Source: a virus. Taken from it: a DNA stretch of 24,183 nt. Both the position numbers and the translations under genes were made by a program. The stretch is taken from the IMG/VR virus record IMGVR_UViG_3300037119_005966, positions 1 through 24,183 of that record; one strand, given 5' to 3'. Below the pieces are notes generated by a model, which was not told where the DNA came from, searched no databases, and worked only from the letters and a program-made list of their open reading frames with translations. Of the stretch, positions 1 to 4,703 are shown in pieces; the first letter of the stretch is position 1; the number at the start of each line of letters is the position of its first letter.

Positions 1-30
1 GGAGGTCGCGACCCTCACAATCTGCCGCAC

Positions 31-420
31 CCTAGGAACCCTAGGAATCCGACCCTCGCGCGGCGAGGTCGGAACCCTAGGGAACCTAGGGTCGCGGTCG
101 GCGCGAGGGTAAAAGAATCGTTGCCGGCGCAACGATCGCTGTTGGTAACGCGGCGGAAGGGCCACACAGGGGTCAAAAATGGAAGTGGTACGTTTCCTAG
201 GACCCCTAGGAATCCGAGGTCGGCCAGGATTGCCCTCGTGGGTCCCGGTGGGAGGGGGTGGGGCCGGAAAACGTCGCGAGGGGTCCTAGGGGCGGTGATT
301 TGTTGCGCCGGAGGCCCGGATTCCGACGATTCCTTGCGCCGTTTCATGTTGTGAAACTTGAAACAGACCTCGGGGTCCTAGGGATGCTGGGAGGCCGTCG
401 CCGGAGGCTGGGTTCCTAGG
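31..420. repeat. Cluster of nine CCTAGG palindromes, three of them in 9-bp pairs
   Basis: CCTAGG starts at 31, 40, 76, 85, 196, 205, 285, 377 and 415. The pairs 31/40, 76/85 and 196/205 are each spaced exactly 9 bp. The copy at 196 follows directly on the TGGTACGTT box, and the copy at 415 lies just upstream of the TAGACT -10 of the first gene. This placement suits operator sites for a dimeric repressor. The binding protein is unknown. Confidence 0.7.
186..194 (+). promoter_or_regulatory. Extended -10 promoter box TGGTACGTT
   Basis: TG-N-TACGTT is one of eight TGGTACGNT sites in the window, all between genes. CCTAGG palindromes at 196 and 205 cover the expected start site, suggesting repression there. 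No clear -35 is visible. Confidence 0.5.
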
Positions 421-425
421 GACGC

Positions 426-431
426 TAGACT
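426..431 (+). promoter_or_regulatory. -10 box TAGACT, leaderless spacing
   Basis: TAGACT lies exactly 6 nt before the ATG at 438, so transcription would start at or next to the A of the start codon. A CCTAGG palindrome ends 5 nt upstream. Confidence 0.55.
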
Positions 432-437
432 GTCCTC

Positions 438-1178
438 ATGGCGTTCGCGTTCCTACATCCGCTAATCAACCCGCCCGTCAGCGTGGCCGGGATCGACATT
501 ACGTCGCGTGCGGTCGAGGGAACCGAGGCGGAGCTCGACCTGCTCGCAGCGGCCGGGGTCGTGAGCCGCAACGGCTGCGACTTCGTCGTCACCCCGAGCG
601 GCATGACCGACCTCGAAGTCTACGATCCGTTCTGGCCGCCGAGGGACCCGACCGACCGAATGGATGTTCTCGGGTGGCCCAAGTGGATCAACTACGCCTA
701 CGGGATGAAGCCGATCGGAGCCGAGCCGCGCTTCGAGACCAACCGTCCCCTCGACGCTACGGTGACTTGGTGGCTCGGGACTTCCTGGCCGTACGTTCGC
801 GGGTCGAGCGCCGGCAAGTTCGCGATGCACGCCGAACCCGGAGAGTGGTACTACTTCCGGGCCGACATGTACATCGATGCGCCGACTGTTGCCCAAGTCG
901 ATTCGATCAACCTCAACACGAACTTCTATGGCGACCCCGAGGACGGAGATTCGTGGCTCGGCCACATGAACGGTGACCCCTCCAACGAACCCTTCGAGCT
1001 CGTCGCCGGACACCAGCGCCTCGAATGTTGGCGACAGGCGATCGCCGCCTCGGACGGAATCGATTTCTATGTCAACCTCGTCAACTCGACCGGCTCAACC
1101 TACACGCCGACCGCCGTGATCCACAAGCCCGTCGTCGCGTGGGCGTCGGCCGACAACGTCGTGCCGCGAATCCTATGA
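438..1178 (+). CDS. Unknown protein, possibly virion-associated (246 aa)
   Basis: The family is not recognised. The 246-residue product is acidic and rich in Trp, Tyr and Asn in its second half (for example WWLGTSWPYVRG and GEWYYFRADMYI), a composition seen in beta-rich carbohydrate-binding or tail proteins. There is no signal peptide or membrane segment. The ATG at 438 is chosen because TAGACT sits 6 nt upstream with no Shine-Dalgarno sequence, matching the leaderless pattern found elsewhere here. The stop overlaps the next start (ATGA), so the next gene is probably translationally coupled. A structural role is a guess from composition only. Confidence 0.75.
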   Translation: MAFAFLHPLINPPVSVAGIDITSRAVEGTEAELDLLAAAGVVSRNGCDFVVTPSGMTDLEVYDPFWPPRDPTDRMDVLGWPKWINYAYGMKPIGAEPRFETNRPLDATVTWWLGTSWPYVRGSSAGKFAMHAEPGEWYYFRADMYIDAPTVAQVDSINLNTNFYGDPEDGDSWLGHMNGDPSNEPFELVAGHQRLECWRQAIAASDGIDFYVNLVNSTGSTYTPTAVIHKPVVAWASADNVVPRIL

Positions 1179-1471
1179 GCATCCTCAAGCCCAAGCACAA
1201 CATCTCCGCTGCCGGTGAGTGGATCGACTGGAAGCGCATCTCCGAGTGGGAGGCGATCGAGCGCGCCAACGAGCGTTACCTCGCCGAGCAGGTTCCGATC
1301 TTCGTCACCCGCAAGCGCAAGGCGAGCCTGATCTTGGTCTACCGGATCGGCCTCGACCCGCGCTTCGACGGCCGGACCCCGAACGCGACGACGCCGGGGC
1401 CGCTCGCGCCGATCTTCGTGGACGGGTTCGACTTCCGCGAGCTCGATACCGGCGAACTGAGGAAGGAGTAG
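1175..1471 (+). CDS. Unknown 98-aa protein
   Basis: The family is not recognised. The ATG at 1175 overlaps the TGA of the preceding gene (ATGA), indicating coupled translation in one operon. The protein is mixed charged, with an amphipathic N-terminal half (EWEAIERANERYLAEQ) followed by a short beta-like stretch (ASLILVYRIGL) and a Pro-rich loop. There are no Cys residues or membrane segments. Its last codons carry the GGAAGGAG sequence that precedes a tiny downstream open frame. It may work with the preceding gene product, but no function can be assigned. Confidence 0.75.
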   Translation: MSILKPKHNISAAGEWIDWKRISEWEAIERANERYLAEQVPIFVTRKRKASLILVYRIGLDPRFDGRTPNATTPGPLAPIFVDGFDFRELDTGELRKE

Positions 1472-1473
1472 CC

Positions 1474-1488
1474 ATGTGTGTCAGTTAG
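1474..1488 (+). CDS. Possible leader peptide MCVS
   Basis: This is a four-codon open frame. GGAAGGAG (1461-1468) is well placed before its ATG. Its stop lies in the 5' arm of a small hairpin (GTTAG, GTAA, CTAAC; 1484-1497), which is followed at once by the GGAGG ribosome site of the next gene. The arrangement resembles a translational leader, but chance cannot be excluded at this length. Confidence 0.25.
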   Translation: MCVS

Positions 1489-1510
1489 GTAACTAACGAA
1501 GGAGGCACAC

Positions 1511-1699
1511 ATGCACCACAAGCGAAACCGTCGTGGCTCGCGCGCCTGCAAGCGCGAGGTCCGGCGAATCGGACGCAAGCGCGAGCGTCTCGCCGCCGAG
1601 CAGGCGATGCGGGGCGGCAGCGCCCGGATCATTTGGGGCGGATGGGGCCACCGGCCCGACCACCCGCCGATCGTTGACAACGACGACACGCTCTGCTAG
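1511..1699 (+). CDS. Small basic protein (62 aa)
   Basis: The family is unknown. The N-terminal two thirds are strongly basic (HHKRNRRGSR, KREVRRIGRKRERL), suggesting nucleic-acid binding, while the tail is acidic (VDNDDTLC). The start is set by GGAGG at 1501-1505, 5 nt before the ATG. The end of the gene carries the -35 and -10 of the promoter for the RNA locus downstream: TTGACA at 1674, and TAGAGT whose TAG is this gene's stop codon. A link with the tRNA-like and RNase P RNAs that follow is possible from position only. Confidence 0.7.
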   Translation: MHHKRNRRGSRACKREVRRIGRKRERLAAEQAMRGGSARIIWGGWGHRPDHPPIVDNDDTLC

Positions 1700-1702
1700 A
1701 GT
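1674..1702 (+). promoter_or_regulatory. Strong promoter of the RNase P RNA locus
   Basis: A perfect TTGACA -35 (1674-1679), a 17-bp spacer and TAGAGT (1697-1702) preceded by TG-C form an extended -10. It is the best consensus promoter in the window. The expected start near 1709 is directly before the first tRNA-like hairpin. It drives RNA genes, not a protein gene. Confidence 0.8.
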
Positions 1703-1710
1703 CCAAGGAC

Positions 1711-1742
1711 GCTCCCGGGAGATTCAAACTCTTCCCGGGAGC
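1711..1742 (+). ncRNA. tRNA-like minihelix (acceptor/T-arm mimic)
   Basis: This is a 12-bp stem (GCTCCCGGGAGA with its complement, one bulged T at 1733) closed by a seven-base loop TTCAAAC, which fits the T-loop consensus TTCRANY. Twelve base pairs is the length of a stacked acceptor plus T stem. No T-run follows, so an intrinsic terminator is unlikely. Acceptor/T-arm minihelices are known to be minimal RNase P substrates. A role as a processing signal or RNase P ligand is inference. Confidence 0.5.
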
Positions 1743-1745
1743 TCC

Positions 1746-1821
1746 GGGTCGCCAAGGCGGCGTCTCTCCCTCAAGGCCAAAGTGCAGGGGAGGACGGCGA
1801 GTTCGAATCTCGCGCGATCCA
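1746..1821 (+). ncRNA. tRNA-like element without canonical D and anticodon arms
   Basis: The acceptor GGGTCGC pairs with GCGATCC (one G-T). The T arm is perfect (GCGAG, TTCGAAT, CTCGC) and a discriminator A follows. Between them no 5-bp/7-base anticodon arm can be drawn. Instead an 11-bp stem with one C-A mismatch (1762-1772 with 1786-1796) carries a 14-base loop. The layout recalls the tRNA-like domain of tmRNA, which also lacks a true D stem and has a long helix in place of the anticodon arm, but no message-like region is present. It is probably not decoding. Confidence 0.5.
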
Positions 1822-1823
1822 TC

Positions 1824-1883
1824 GGGGAGGACAGGCTTTCGACGCTGTCACGGCGGACCTCGGTTCGATTCCGAGCCTCTCCA
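1824..1883 (+). ncRNA. 60-nt D-armless tRNA-like element, resembling a tmRNA tRNA-like domain
   Basis: The acceptor GGGGAGG pairs with CCTCTCC, the T arm is perfect (CTCGG, TTCGATT, CCGAG) and the discriminator is A1883. Only 28 nt separate the two, too few for D and anticodon arms. They contain GG-C-TTTCGACG, close to the GG-N-TTCGAC conserved after the acceptor of bacterial tmRNA. Alternatively they form a bulged stem with loop TTTCGAC, which would read as an Arg anticodon TCG. It ends one base before the RNase P RNA. Confidence 0.5.
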
Positions 1884-1884
1884 T

Positions 1885-2152
1885 GCAGCGCATCCGGGTT
1901 GTCGCGGCGCGAAAGCGTCGAGGAAAGTCCGGGCATCCCGTGGCCGTCTACCACGCGGACCGTTGGAGGGAGGCTTTACGGCCGGTTGAACCTCGCCGGC
2001 ACCGAAGGGATGCGATCCCAAGTGTATCGGCCGGACGGGGCTGATCTGGTGGGAGCGCCGGTAGCGAGTAATCGCCCGGGACGGGTACCGCCTGCCGCCC
2101 GTCAGAAAGATGGCAACCTGAAAACCAGGACCCGGCTTACAGGGTGCGCTGC
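1885..2152 (+). ncRNA. rnpB: RNase P RNA (compact bacterial type)
   Basis: This is the catalytic RNA that matures tRNA 5' ends. The 5' core GAGGAAAGTCCGGGC (1920-1934) and the 3' core CCCGGCTTACAG (2130-2141) are the two strands of the universal P4 region. P1 is an 11-bp helix joining 1885-1895 to 2142-2152 and fixes both ends. P2 is GGTTGTC with GGCAACC. P3 is CGGCGC-GAAA-GCGTCG with a GNRA loop. CAGAAAGATGGCAACC resembles conserved region V. At about 268 nt it is shorter than usual bacterial RNAs (roughly 330-420 nt), so some peripheral helices must be missing. The usual ACAGAA before the 3' core reads CCAGGA here. No RNase P protein gene is seen in the window, so the host protein may be borrowed. 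Its 3' end overlaps the promoter of tRNA array 1. Confidence 0.88.
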
Positions 2153-2177
2153 AACTGTCTCGGATGTGTGATACAGT
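2149..2177 (+). promoter_or_regulatory. Promoter of tRNA array 1
   Basis: The 12-mer GTGTGATACAGT (2166-2177) is identical at all three tRNA arrays and contains an extended -10 (TG-A-TACAGT). CTGCAA (2149-2154) is a possible -35 at 17 bp, overlapping the last bases of the RNase P RNA. About 75 nt of GC-rich leader without a gene (2184-2258) follow before the first tRNA. Confidence 0.75.
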
Positions 2178-2258
2178 TCTACGTCCTCGCTGGTTACGGG
2201 CTTGCCCCTCTGACCGGCACCACCGGGCGGCCCGTGTCAAAGCGTGTCGCCTGGCCAT

Positions 2259-2331
2259 GGGGCCTTAGCTCAGTAGGGAGAGCGTCGCACTTGCAATGCG
2301 AAGGTCAAGGGTTCGATTCCCTTAGGCTCCA
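2259..2331 (+). tRNA. tRNA-Ala(TGC)
   Basis: A full cloverleaf with acceptor GGGGCCT/AGGCTCC and anticodon loop CTTGCAA on stem TCGCA/TGCGA. No CCA is encoded; the trailer is CTCC. Confidence 0.95.
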
Positions 2332-2335
2332 CTCC

Positions 2336-2408
2336 GGTCCGCTAGCTCAGCAGGGAGAGCAGCGCCTTTACACGGCGAAGGTCGTAGGTTCGATTCCTAC
2401 GCGGACCA
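2336..2408 (+). tRNA. tRNA-Val(TAC)
   Basis: The acceptor GGTCCGC/GCGGACC is perfect. The anticodon loop is TTTACAC, and T stem GTAGG/CCTAC is present. The trailer is CTCC with no encoded CCA. Confidence 0.93.
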
Positions 2409-2412
2409 CTCC

Positions 2413-2485
2413 GGACGATTAGCTCAGTAGGGAGAGCGCCACGGTGACAACGTGGAAGTCGCTGGTTCGAGTCCAGCATTGTCCA
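2413..2485 (+). tRNA. tRNA-Val(GAC)
   Basis: The acceptor is GGACGAT/ATTGTCC, with anticodon stem CCACG/CGTGG and loop GTGACAA. G34 would read GTC and GTT. No CCA; the trailer is CTCC. Confidence 0.92.
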
Positions 2486-2489
2486 CTCC

Positions 2490-2563
2490 GCGTGTGTAGC
2501 TCAGTTGGTTAGAGCGACTGCTTGCCAAGTAGTAGGTCACGAGTTCGAATCTCGTCACGCGCT
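2490..2563 (+). tRNA. tRNA-Gly(GCC)
   Basis: The acceptor is GCGTGTG/CACGCGC, the anticodon loop TTGCCAA and the T stem ACGAG/CTCGT. The discriminator is T and the trailer CTCAT. Confidence 0.93.
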
Positions 2564-2568
2564 CTCAT

Positions 2569-2642
2569 GGTAGATTAGCTCAGTTGGTTAGAGCGCCGAT
2601 CTGATAAGTCGGAGGTCCGAGGTTCAAGTCCTCGATTTACCA
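2569..2642 (+). tRNA. tRNA-Ile(GAT)
   Basis: The acceptor is GGTAGAT/ATTTACC and the anticodon loop CTGATAA on CCGAT/GTCGG. The trailer is CTTC with no encoded CCA. Confidence 0.95.
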
Positions 2643-2646
2643 CTTC

Positions 2647-2718
2647 TCCACCGAAGCATTGATGGCGATGCACTTGGCTCTTAACCTTGTGAATCGGGTT
2701 CGACTCCCGGCGGTGGGA
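2647..2718 (+). tRNA. tRNA-Lys(CTT), imperfect anticodon stem
   Basis: The acceptor is TCCACCG/CGGTGGG, the T stem TCGGG/CCCGG, the D stem GCAT/ATGC and the anticodon loop CTCTTAA. The anticodon stem CTTGG/CCTTG carries two adjacent T-T mismatches, so the gene may be weakly functional. It is the only Lys tRNA seen and reads AAG, the dominant Lys codon here. Confidence 0.8.
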
Positions 2719-2722
2719 TCAA

Positions 2723-2793
2723 GCGTGTGTGGTGTAGCGGTAACACACCAGCCTTCCAAGCTGGTTTCGCGGGTTCGAGTCCCGCCATGCGCT
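2723..2793 (+). tRNA. tRNA-Gly(TCC)
   Basis: The acceptor is GCGTGTG/CATGCGC, nearly the same 5' arm as tRNA-Gly(GCC). The anticodon stem CCAGC/GCTGG has loop CTTCCAA, and the T arm is perfect. The trailer is CTCC. Confidence 0.94.
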
Positions 2794-2807
2794 CTCCATC
2801 GCTCGGC

Positions 2808-2908
2808 GCTGGCCGAGTCGAGTCGCTTAACGCTGCGGGCTAGGAACTCCGTGGCGCGGGATCACGTTGCGACACGGTGAGTAGACACGATCCGGTGAGA
2901 GGCCGGCA
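2808..2908 (+). ncRNA. Structured tRNA-like remnant or unknown RNA in the gap of array 1
   Basis: This fills the only large gap of array 1. GCTGGCC (2808-2814) pairs with GGCCGGC (2901-2907), followed by A and CTT exactly like a discriminator and trailer before the next tRNA. Inside, an 8-bp stem (CGCTGCGG with CCGTGGCG) holds a 10-base loop GCTAGGAACT, and GGCCGAGT resembles a Ser D arm. No TTCRA T-loop exists. It could be a decayed class II (Ser-like) tRNA or a distinct RNA. Confidence 0.35.
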
Positions 2909-2911
2909 CTT

Positions 2912-2984
2912 GGCGACTTAGCTCAGCCGGTAGAGCGGCTCCCTGAAAAGGAGCGCGTCGTGGGTTCGATTCCCACAGTTGCCA
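2912..2984 (+). tRNA. tRNA-Phe(GAA)
   Basis: The acceptor is GGCGACT/AGTTGCC, the anticodon stem GCTCC/GGAGC with loop CTGAAAA, and the T stem GTGGG/CCCAC. The trailer is CTC. Confidence 0.95.
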
Positions 2985-2987
2985 CTC

Positions 2988-3060
2988 GCCGATGTAGCTC
3001 AGTTGGTAGAGCTCTGCTTTCGTAAAGCAGCGGTCAAGGGTTCGAGTCCCTTCGTCGGCT
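2988..3060 (+). tRNA. tRNA-Thr(CGT)
   Basis: The acceptor is GCCGATG/CGTCGGC and the anticodon stem CTGCT/AGCAG with loop TTCGTAA. The discriminator is T. Only two bases separate it from the next tRNA. Confidence 0.94.
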
Positions 3061-3062
3061 TC

Positions 3063-3131
3063 GCCTCGCGTTCAGGAGAAAGCATCGCCCTTTGTACGGC
3101 CGATGGATGGGTTCGAGTCCCATGTGAGGCT
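3063..3131 (+). tRNA. tRNA-Thr(TGT), very short D arm
   Basis: The acceptor is GCCTCGC/GTGAGGC and the T stem ATGGG/CCCAT is perfect. The anticodon loop TTTGTAC sits on GCCC-type pairs with one C-C mismatch. The D arm is only about TTC-AGGA-GAA, giving 69 nt overall. Confidence 0.8.
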
Positions 3132-3133
3132 TC

Positions 3134-3205
3134 GCTGGATTAGCTCAGTGGTAGAGTTCCTCCGTGGTAAGGAGGCGGCCGAGGGTTCGAATCCCTCATC
3201 CAGCT
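3134..3205 (+). tRNA. tRNA-Thr(GGT)
   Basis: The acceptor is GCTGGAT/ATCCAGC and the anticodon stem CCTCC/GGAGG with loop GTGGTAA. This is the last tRNA of array 1 and the third consecutive Thr tRNA. Confidence 0.95.
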
Positions 3206-3225
3206 TCGTACATCGCCCCGCACTA

Positions 3226-3263
3226 CGCCCGCCTTTAGGTCCGATCCCTTCTGGCGGGCGTTT
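3226..3263 (+). terminator. Intrinsic terminator after tRNA array 1
   Basis: CGCCCGCC (3226-3233) pairs with GGCGGGCG (3253-3260) and is followed by TTT. The loop is 19 nt. It separates the array from the promoter of the LPXTG-type gene. Confidence 0.7.
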
Positions 3264-3273
3264 GCGTTCTACC

Positions 3274-3302
3274 TTGATTCTTTACCTGGAATCTGGTACG
3301 CT
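3274..3302 (+). promoter_or_regulatory. Promoter TTGATT-17-TACGCT of the LPXTG-type gene
   Basis: TTGATT (3274-3279), a 17-bp spacer and TGGTACGCT (3294-3302) form a complete promoter. CCCTAG follows the -10, similar to the CCTAGG sites at the left end. Confidence 0.75.
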
Positions 3303-3340
3303 TCCCTAGTCCGAAAGTCATACCACGGAGGGGAGGAAAT

Positions 3341-3508
3341 ATGAATCCAACTGACCACCAGTACGGAAGCACGGTCCAGCAGCTTCACGACAGCGTCAAC
3401 GCGCTGCCTCTGACCGGCACCGACTTCGCGCTGATCGCAACCGTCGCTGTCGCGATGATCGTCGCAGGAATCCTGCTTCGATGCGCCGTTGCCCGCTCGC
3501 GCAGCTAG
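3341..3508 (+). CDS. Small membrane protein with LPXTG-like sorting signal (55 aa)
   Basis: A 55-residue protein. Residues 22-26 read LPLTG, residues 28-47 are a hydrophobic helix (FALIATVAVAMIVAGILL) and the tail RCAVARSRS is basic. This is the order of a Gram-positive sortase cell-wall sorting signal. The N-terminal 21 residues are short and polar with no signal peptide, so classical export is not explained; the helix may act as a signal anchor. The ATG is fixed by GAGGGGAGG 3 nt upstream and by its own promoter at 3274. Its TAG stop shares bases with the stop of the convergent gene (CTAG). It could modify the host surface or be displayed on it. The LPXTG match may also be coincidental. Confidence 0.75.
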   Translation: MNPTDHQYGSTVQQLHDSVNALPLTGTDFALIATVAVAMIVAGILLRCAVARSRS

Positions 3509-3738
3509 GGCAGGCGCAAATCAGACTCAGCGTCGCCCTGCCGTGTCAGAATCACGCGCAGGCCGATGGTGAACGGGTCACGCTGGCTTCCGCCTTGGAT
3601 CGCTGTGGCGGAAGTCAGCAAGTACCCGTCCTGAGCCGAGTTGAGGATGAACTTCCCGAGCGTCTCCGTGTCTGCCGGGTCTGACGGGACCGGGACCTCG
3701 ATCATCCGGGTGTCCTTGATTTCGGCCTTGGTACTCAT
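3505..3738 (-). CDS. Unknown 77-aa protein
   Basis: The family is not recognised. The sequence suggests a small alpha/beta fold: an N-terminal charged strand, a helix (DTETLGKFILNSA) and two beta stretches (GYLLTSATAI, FTIGLRVILTR). No membrane segment or metal motif is present. Its ATG overlaps the TGA of the upstream phosphoesterase gene (ATGA), so the two form a two-gene leftward operon with coupled translation. The stop codon overlaps that of the opposing LPXTG-type gene, leaving no room for a terminator between them. Confidence 0.75.
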   Translation of the reverse strand: MSTKAEIKDTRMIEVPVPSDPADTETLGKFILNSAQDGYLLTSATAIQGGSQRDPFTIGLRVILTRQGDAESDLRLP

Positions 3739-4445
3739 CGCTCACCAGCCTTTCGTCGGGCAGCCTCGTCTAGCTGCTCTTGGGTTGTCTCCGGGTACTC
3801 GCCGAGGATCACCGCGTCGAGCAGCAGCTTGAGGTTGACCGGCTTGTACTTGGTCTGCTCAAGCGACAGGTTGATGTGGTTGCGCAGGAACGGAACGAAC
3901 TCGTCGCGGCTGTAGCCGTTGTTGTGGATGTGGCCGTGGATGCGAATGTCTCGCTGCGGGTGCATCTCACGGCCGTCGTCCTCAAGGGACCACGGGTAGT
4001 GGCTGAACGACACCAGCTTGGCCGCCGAGGACTCGTCGTTGGGCTTCGTCAGCGCCATGCCGGAGGCCGTGTTCGGAAACACCTTGATCGAGAACGGCCG
4101 CGTCAGCTTGAAGCCGCTGTCGCGGTAGAAGCTGTAGCGCTGCCGGTCGTGATTGCCGGCAATCAGCAGCTTGCGCGCGCCCGTGAGCTCGGGAGCGGTC
4201 AGGTTCTTGAACCGCGCGTTCGATCGGTAGCACAGGTCGCCAAGGTGAAGCACCGTCGCGTCGTCGGGTACCTCCTTGCGCCACTCTGCGATCATCACCT
4301 GCTCGTGGTCGAGCGGGCGGTGACAGAAGCCCACGATGTTGTCATGGCCAAAATGTGTGTCTGACACGAGCCATGTCGTCGCGGGGTCAATATCGTCTCT
4401 GATCTTCTCTGTGGCGCGACTCGGACGCGCCTTCTGTCGGCTCAT
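3735..4445 (-). CDS. Calcineurin-like metallophosphoesterase (236 aa)
   Basis: A binuclear metal phosphoesterase. Motifs appear in family order: SDTHFGHDN (D29, H31), HLGDL (D70), GNHD (97-100), FSHYPW and IHGHIH. The 236-residue length fits a single catalytic domain. Phage enzymes of this family act on phosphodiesters or nucleotides and some remove RNA 2',3'-cyclic phosphates; the substrate here cannot be read from sequence. The start at 4445 is preferred over an upstream in-frame codon because GGAAGGAGG lies 6 nt before it and a TGGTACGCT promoter lies 27 nt upstream. It is divergent from tRNA array 2. A role in RNA end repair near tRNAs is speculation. Confidence 0.88.
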   Translation of the reverse strand: MSRQKARPSRATEKIRDDIDPATTWLVSDTHFGHDNIVGFCHRPLDHEQVMIAEWRKEVPDDATVLHLGDLCYRSNARFKNLTAPELTGARKLLIAGNHDRQRYSFYRDSGFKLTRPFSIKVFPNTASGMALTKPNDESSAAKLVSFSHYPWSLEDDGREMHPQRDIRIHGHIHNNGYSRDEFVPFLRNHINLSLEQTKYKPVNLKLLLDAVILGEYPETTQEQLDEAARRKAGER

Positions 4446-4471
4446 TGAGCCTCCTTCCGTTGATTGCAAGC

Positions 4472-4480
4472 AGCGTACCA
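4472..4480 (-). promoter_or_regulatory. Extended -10 TGGTACGCT for the phosphoesterase operon
   Basis: It reads leftward toward the gene starting at 4445 and lies 30 bp from the rightward tRNA promoter at 4510, making a divergent control region. Confidence 0.6.
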
Positions 4481-4509
4481 CTTTGCGGCCTCCCACGAGC
4501 GGCGAGGAC

Positions 4510-4521
4510 GTGTGATACAGT
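4510..4521 (+). promoter_or_regulatory. Promoter of tRNA array 2
   Basis: GTGTGATACAGT, identical to the 12-mers at arrays 1 and 3, contains the extended -10 TG-A-TACAGT. No good -35 is visible at 17 bp. The first tRNA starts 11 nt downstream of the -10. Confidence 0.7.
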
Positions 4522-4531
4522 GTCGGGACTC

Positions 4532-4611
4532 GTCGGGTATCCGCCTGGGACGCGGAAGCGGGCTGTAAACTCGCTGCCTCTGGCTATGTGGTTCGATTCC
4601 TCTACCCGGCA
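4532..4611 (+). tRNA. tRNA-Tyr(GTA)
   Basis: A class II tRNA with acceptor GTCGGGT/ACCCGGC, anticodon stem GCGGG/CTCGC with loop CTGTAAA, and variable arm GCC-TCT-GGC. The T stem TGTGG/CCTCT has two T-T mismatches. Confidence 0.88.
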
Positions 4612-4614
4612 TAC

Positions 4615-4698
4615 GGAAGGTGAACTCGCAAGGCGCGAGACCGGATTCGAAACCCGGAGGTCGCTTCGGCGGCAGGCGTTCGACTCGTCCTCCTTCCG
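4615..4698 (+). tRNA. tRNA-Ser(CGA)
   Basis: A class II tRNA with acceptor GGAAGG/CCTTCC, discriminator G, anticodon loop TTCGAAA on CCGG/CCGG and a long variable arm. Its 5' half is nearly identical to tRNA-Ser(GCT) at 4855. The trailer is CTCAA. Confidence 0.9.
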
Positions 4699-4703
4699 CT
4701 CAA

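Larger units (their letters stand above)
1..437. other. Non-coding control region with CCTAGG repeats
   Basis: No supported gene lies in this stretch. It holds nine CCTAGG palindromes, a perfect 7-bp inverted repeat at 118-135 (TCGTTGC, loop CGGC, GCAACGA), a 6-bp inverted repeat at 341-357 (GTTTCA, TGTTG, TGAAAC) and a TGGTACGTT promoter-like box at 186-194. Two 70-110 codon open frames cross it, but neither has a ribosome site or -10 box, and their repeated Leu-Gly-Phe translation simply follows the CCTAGG repeats. It reads as a regulatory region, or possibly an origin, upstream of the first gene. Function is inferred. Confidence 0.6.

Noticed and set aside
15-347. 110-codon minus-strand open frame with repeated Leu-Gly-Phe
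   Set aside because: The translated repeats arise from CCTAGG palindromes, and no ribosome site or -10 box precedes it.
1711-1742. Intrinsic terminator for the preceding gene
   Set aside because: The hairpin has no T tract and lies downstream of a strong promoter within the new transcript.
1533-2171. 212-codon plus-strand open frame
   Set aside because: It runs across tRNA-like elements and the RNase P RNA, with low-complexity Arg/Ser translation and no ribosome site at its start.
2259-3205. CRISPR-like regular repeats
   Set aside because: The periodic TTCGA-type repeats are T arms of tandem tRNA genes, not direct repeats with unique spacers.
2207-3421. 15-mer CCTCTGACCGGCACC shared by the array 1 leader and the LPXTG-type gene
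   Set aside because: A single 15-mer match in 24 kb of biased GC sequence may be chance, and no flanking similarity was seen.
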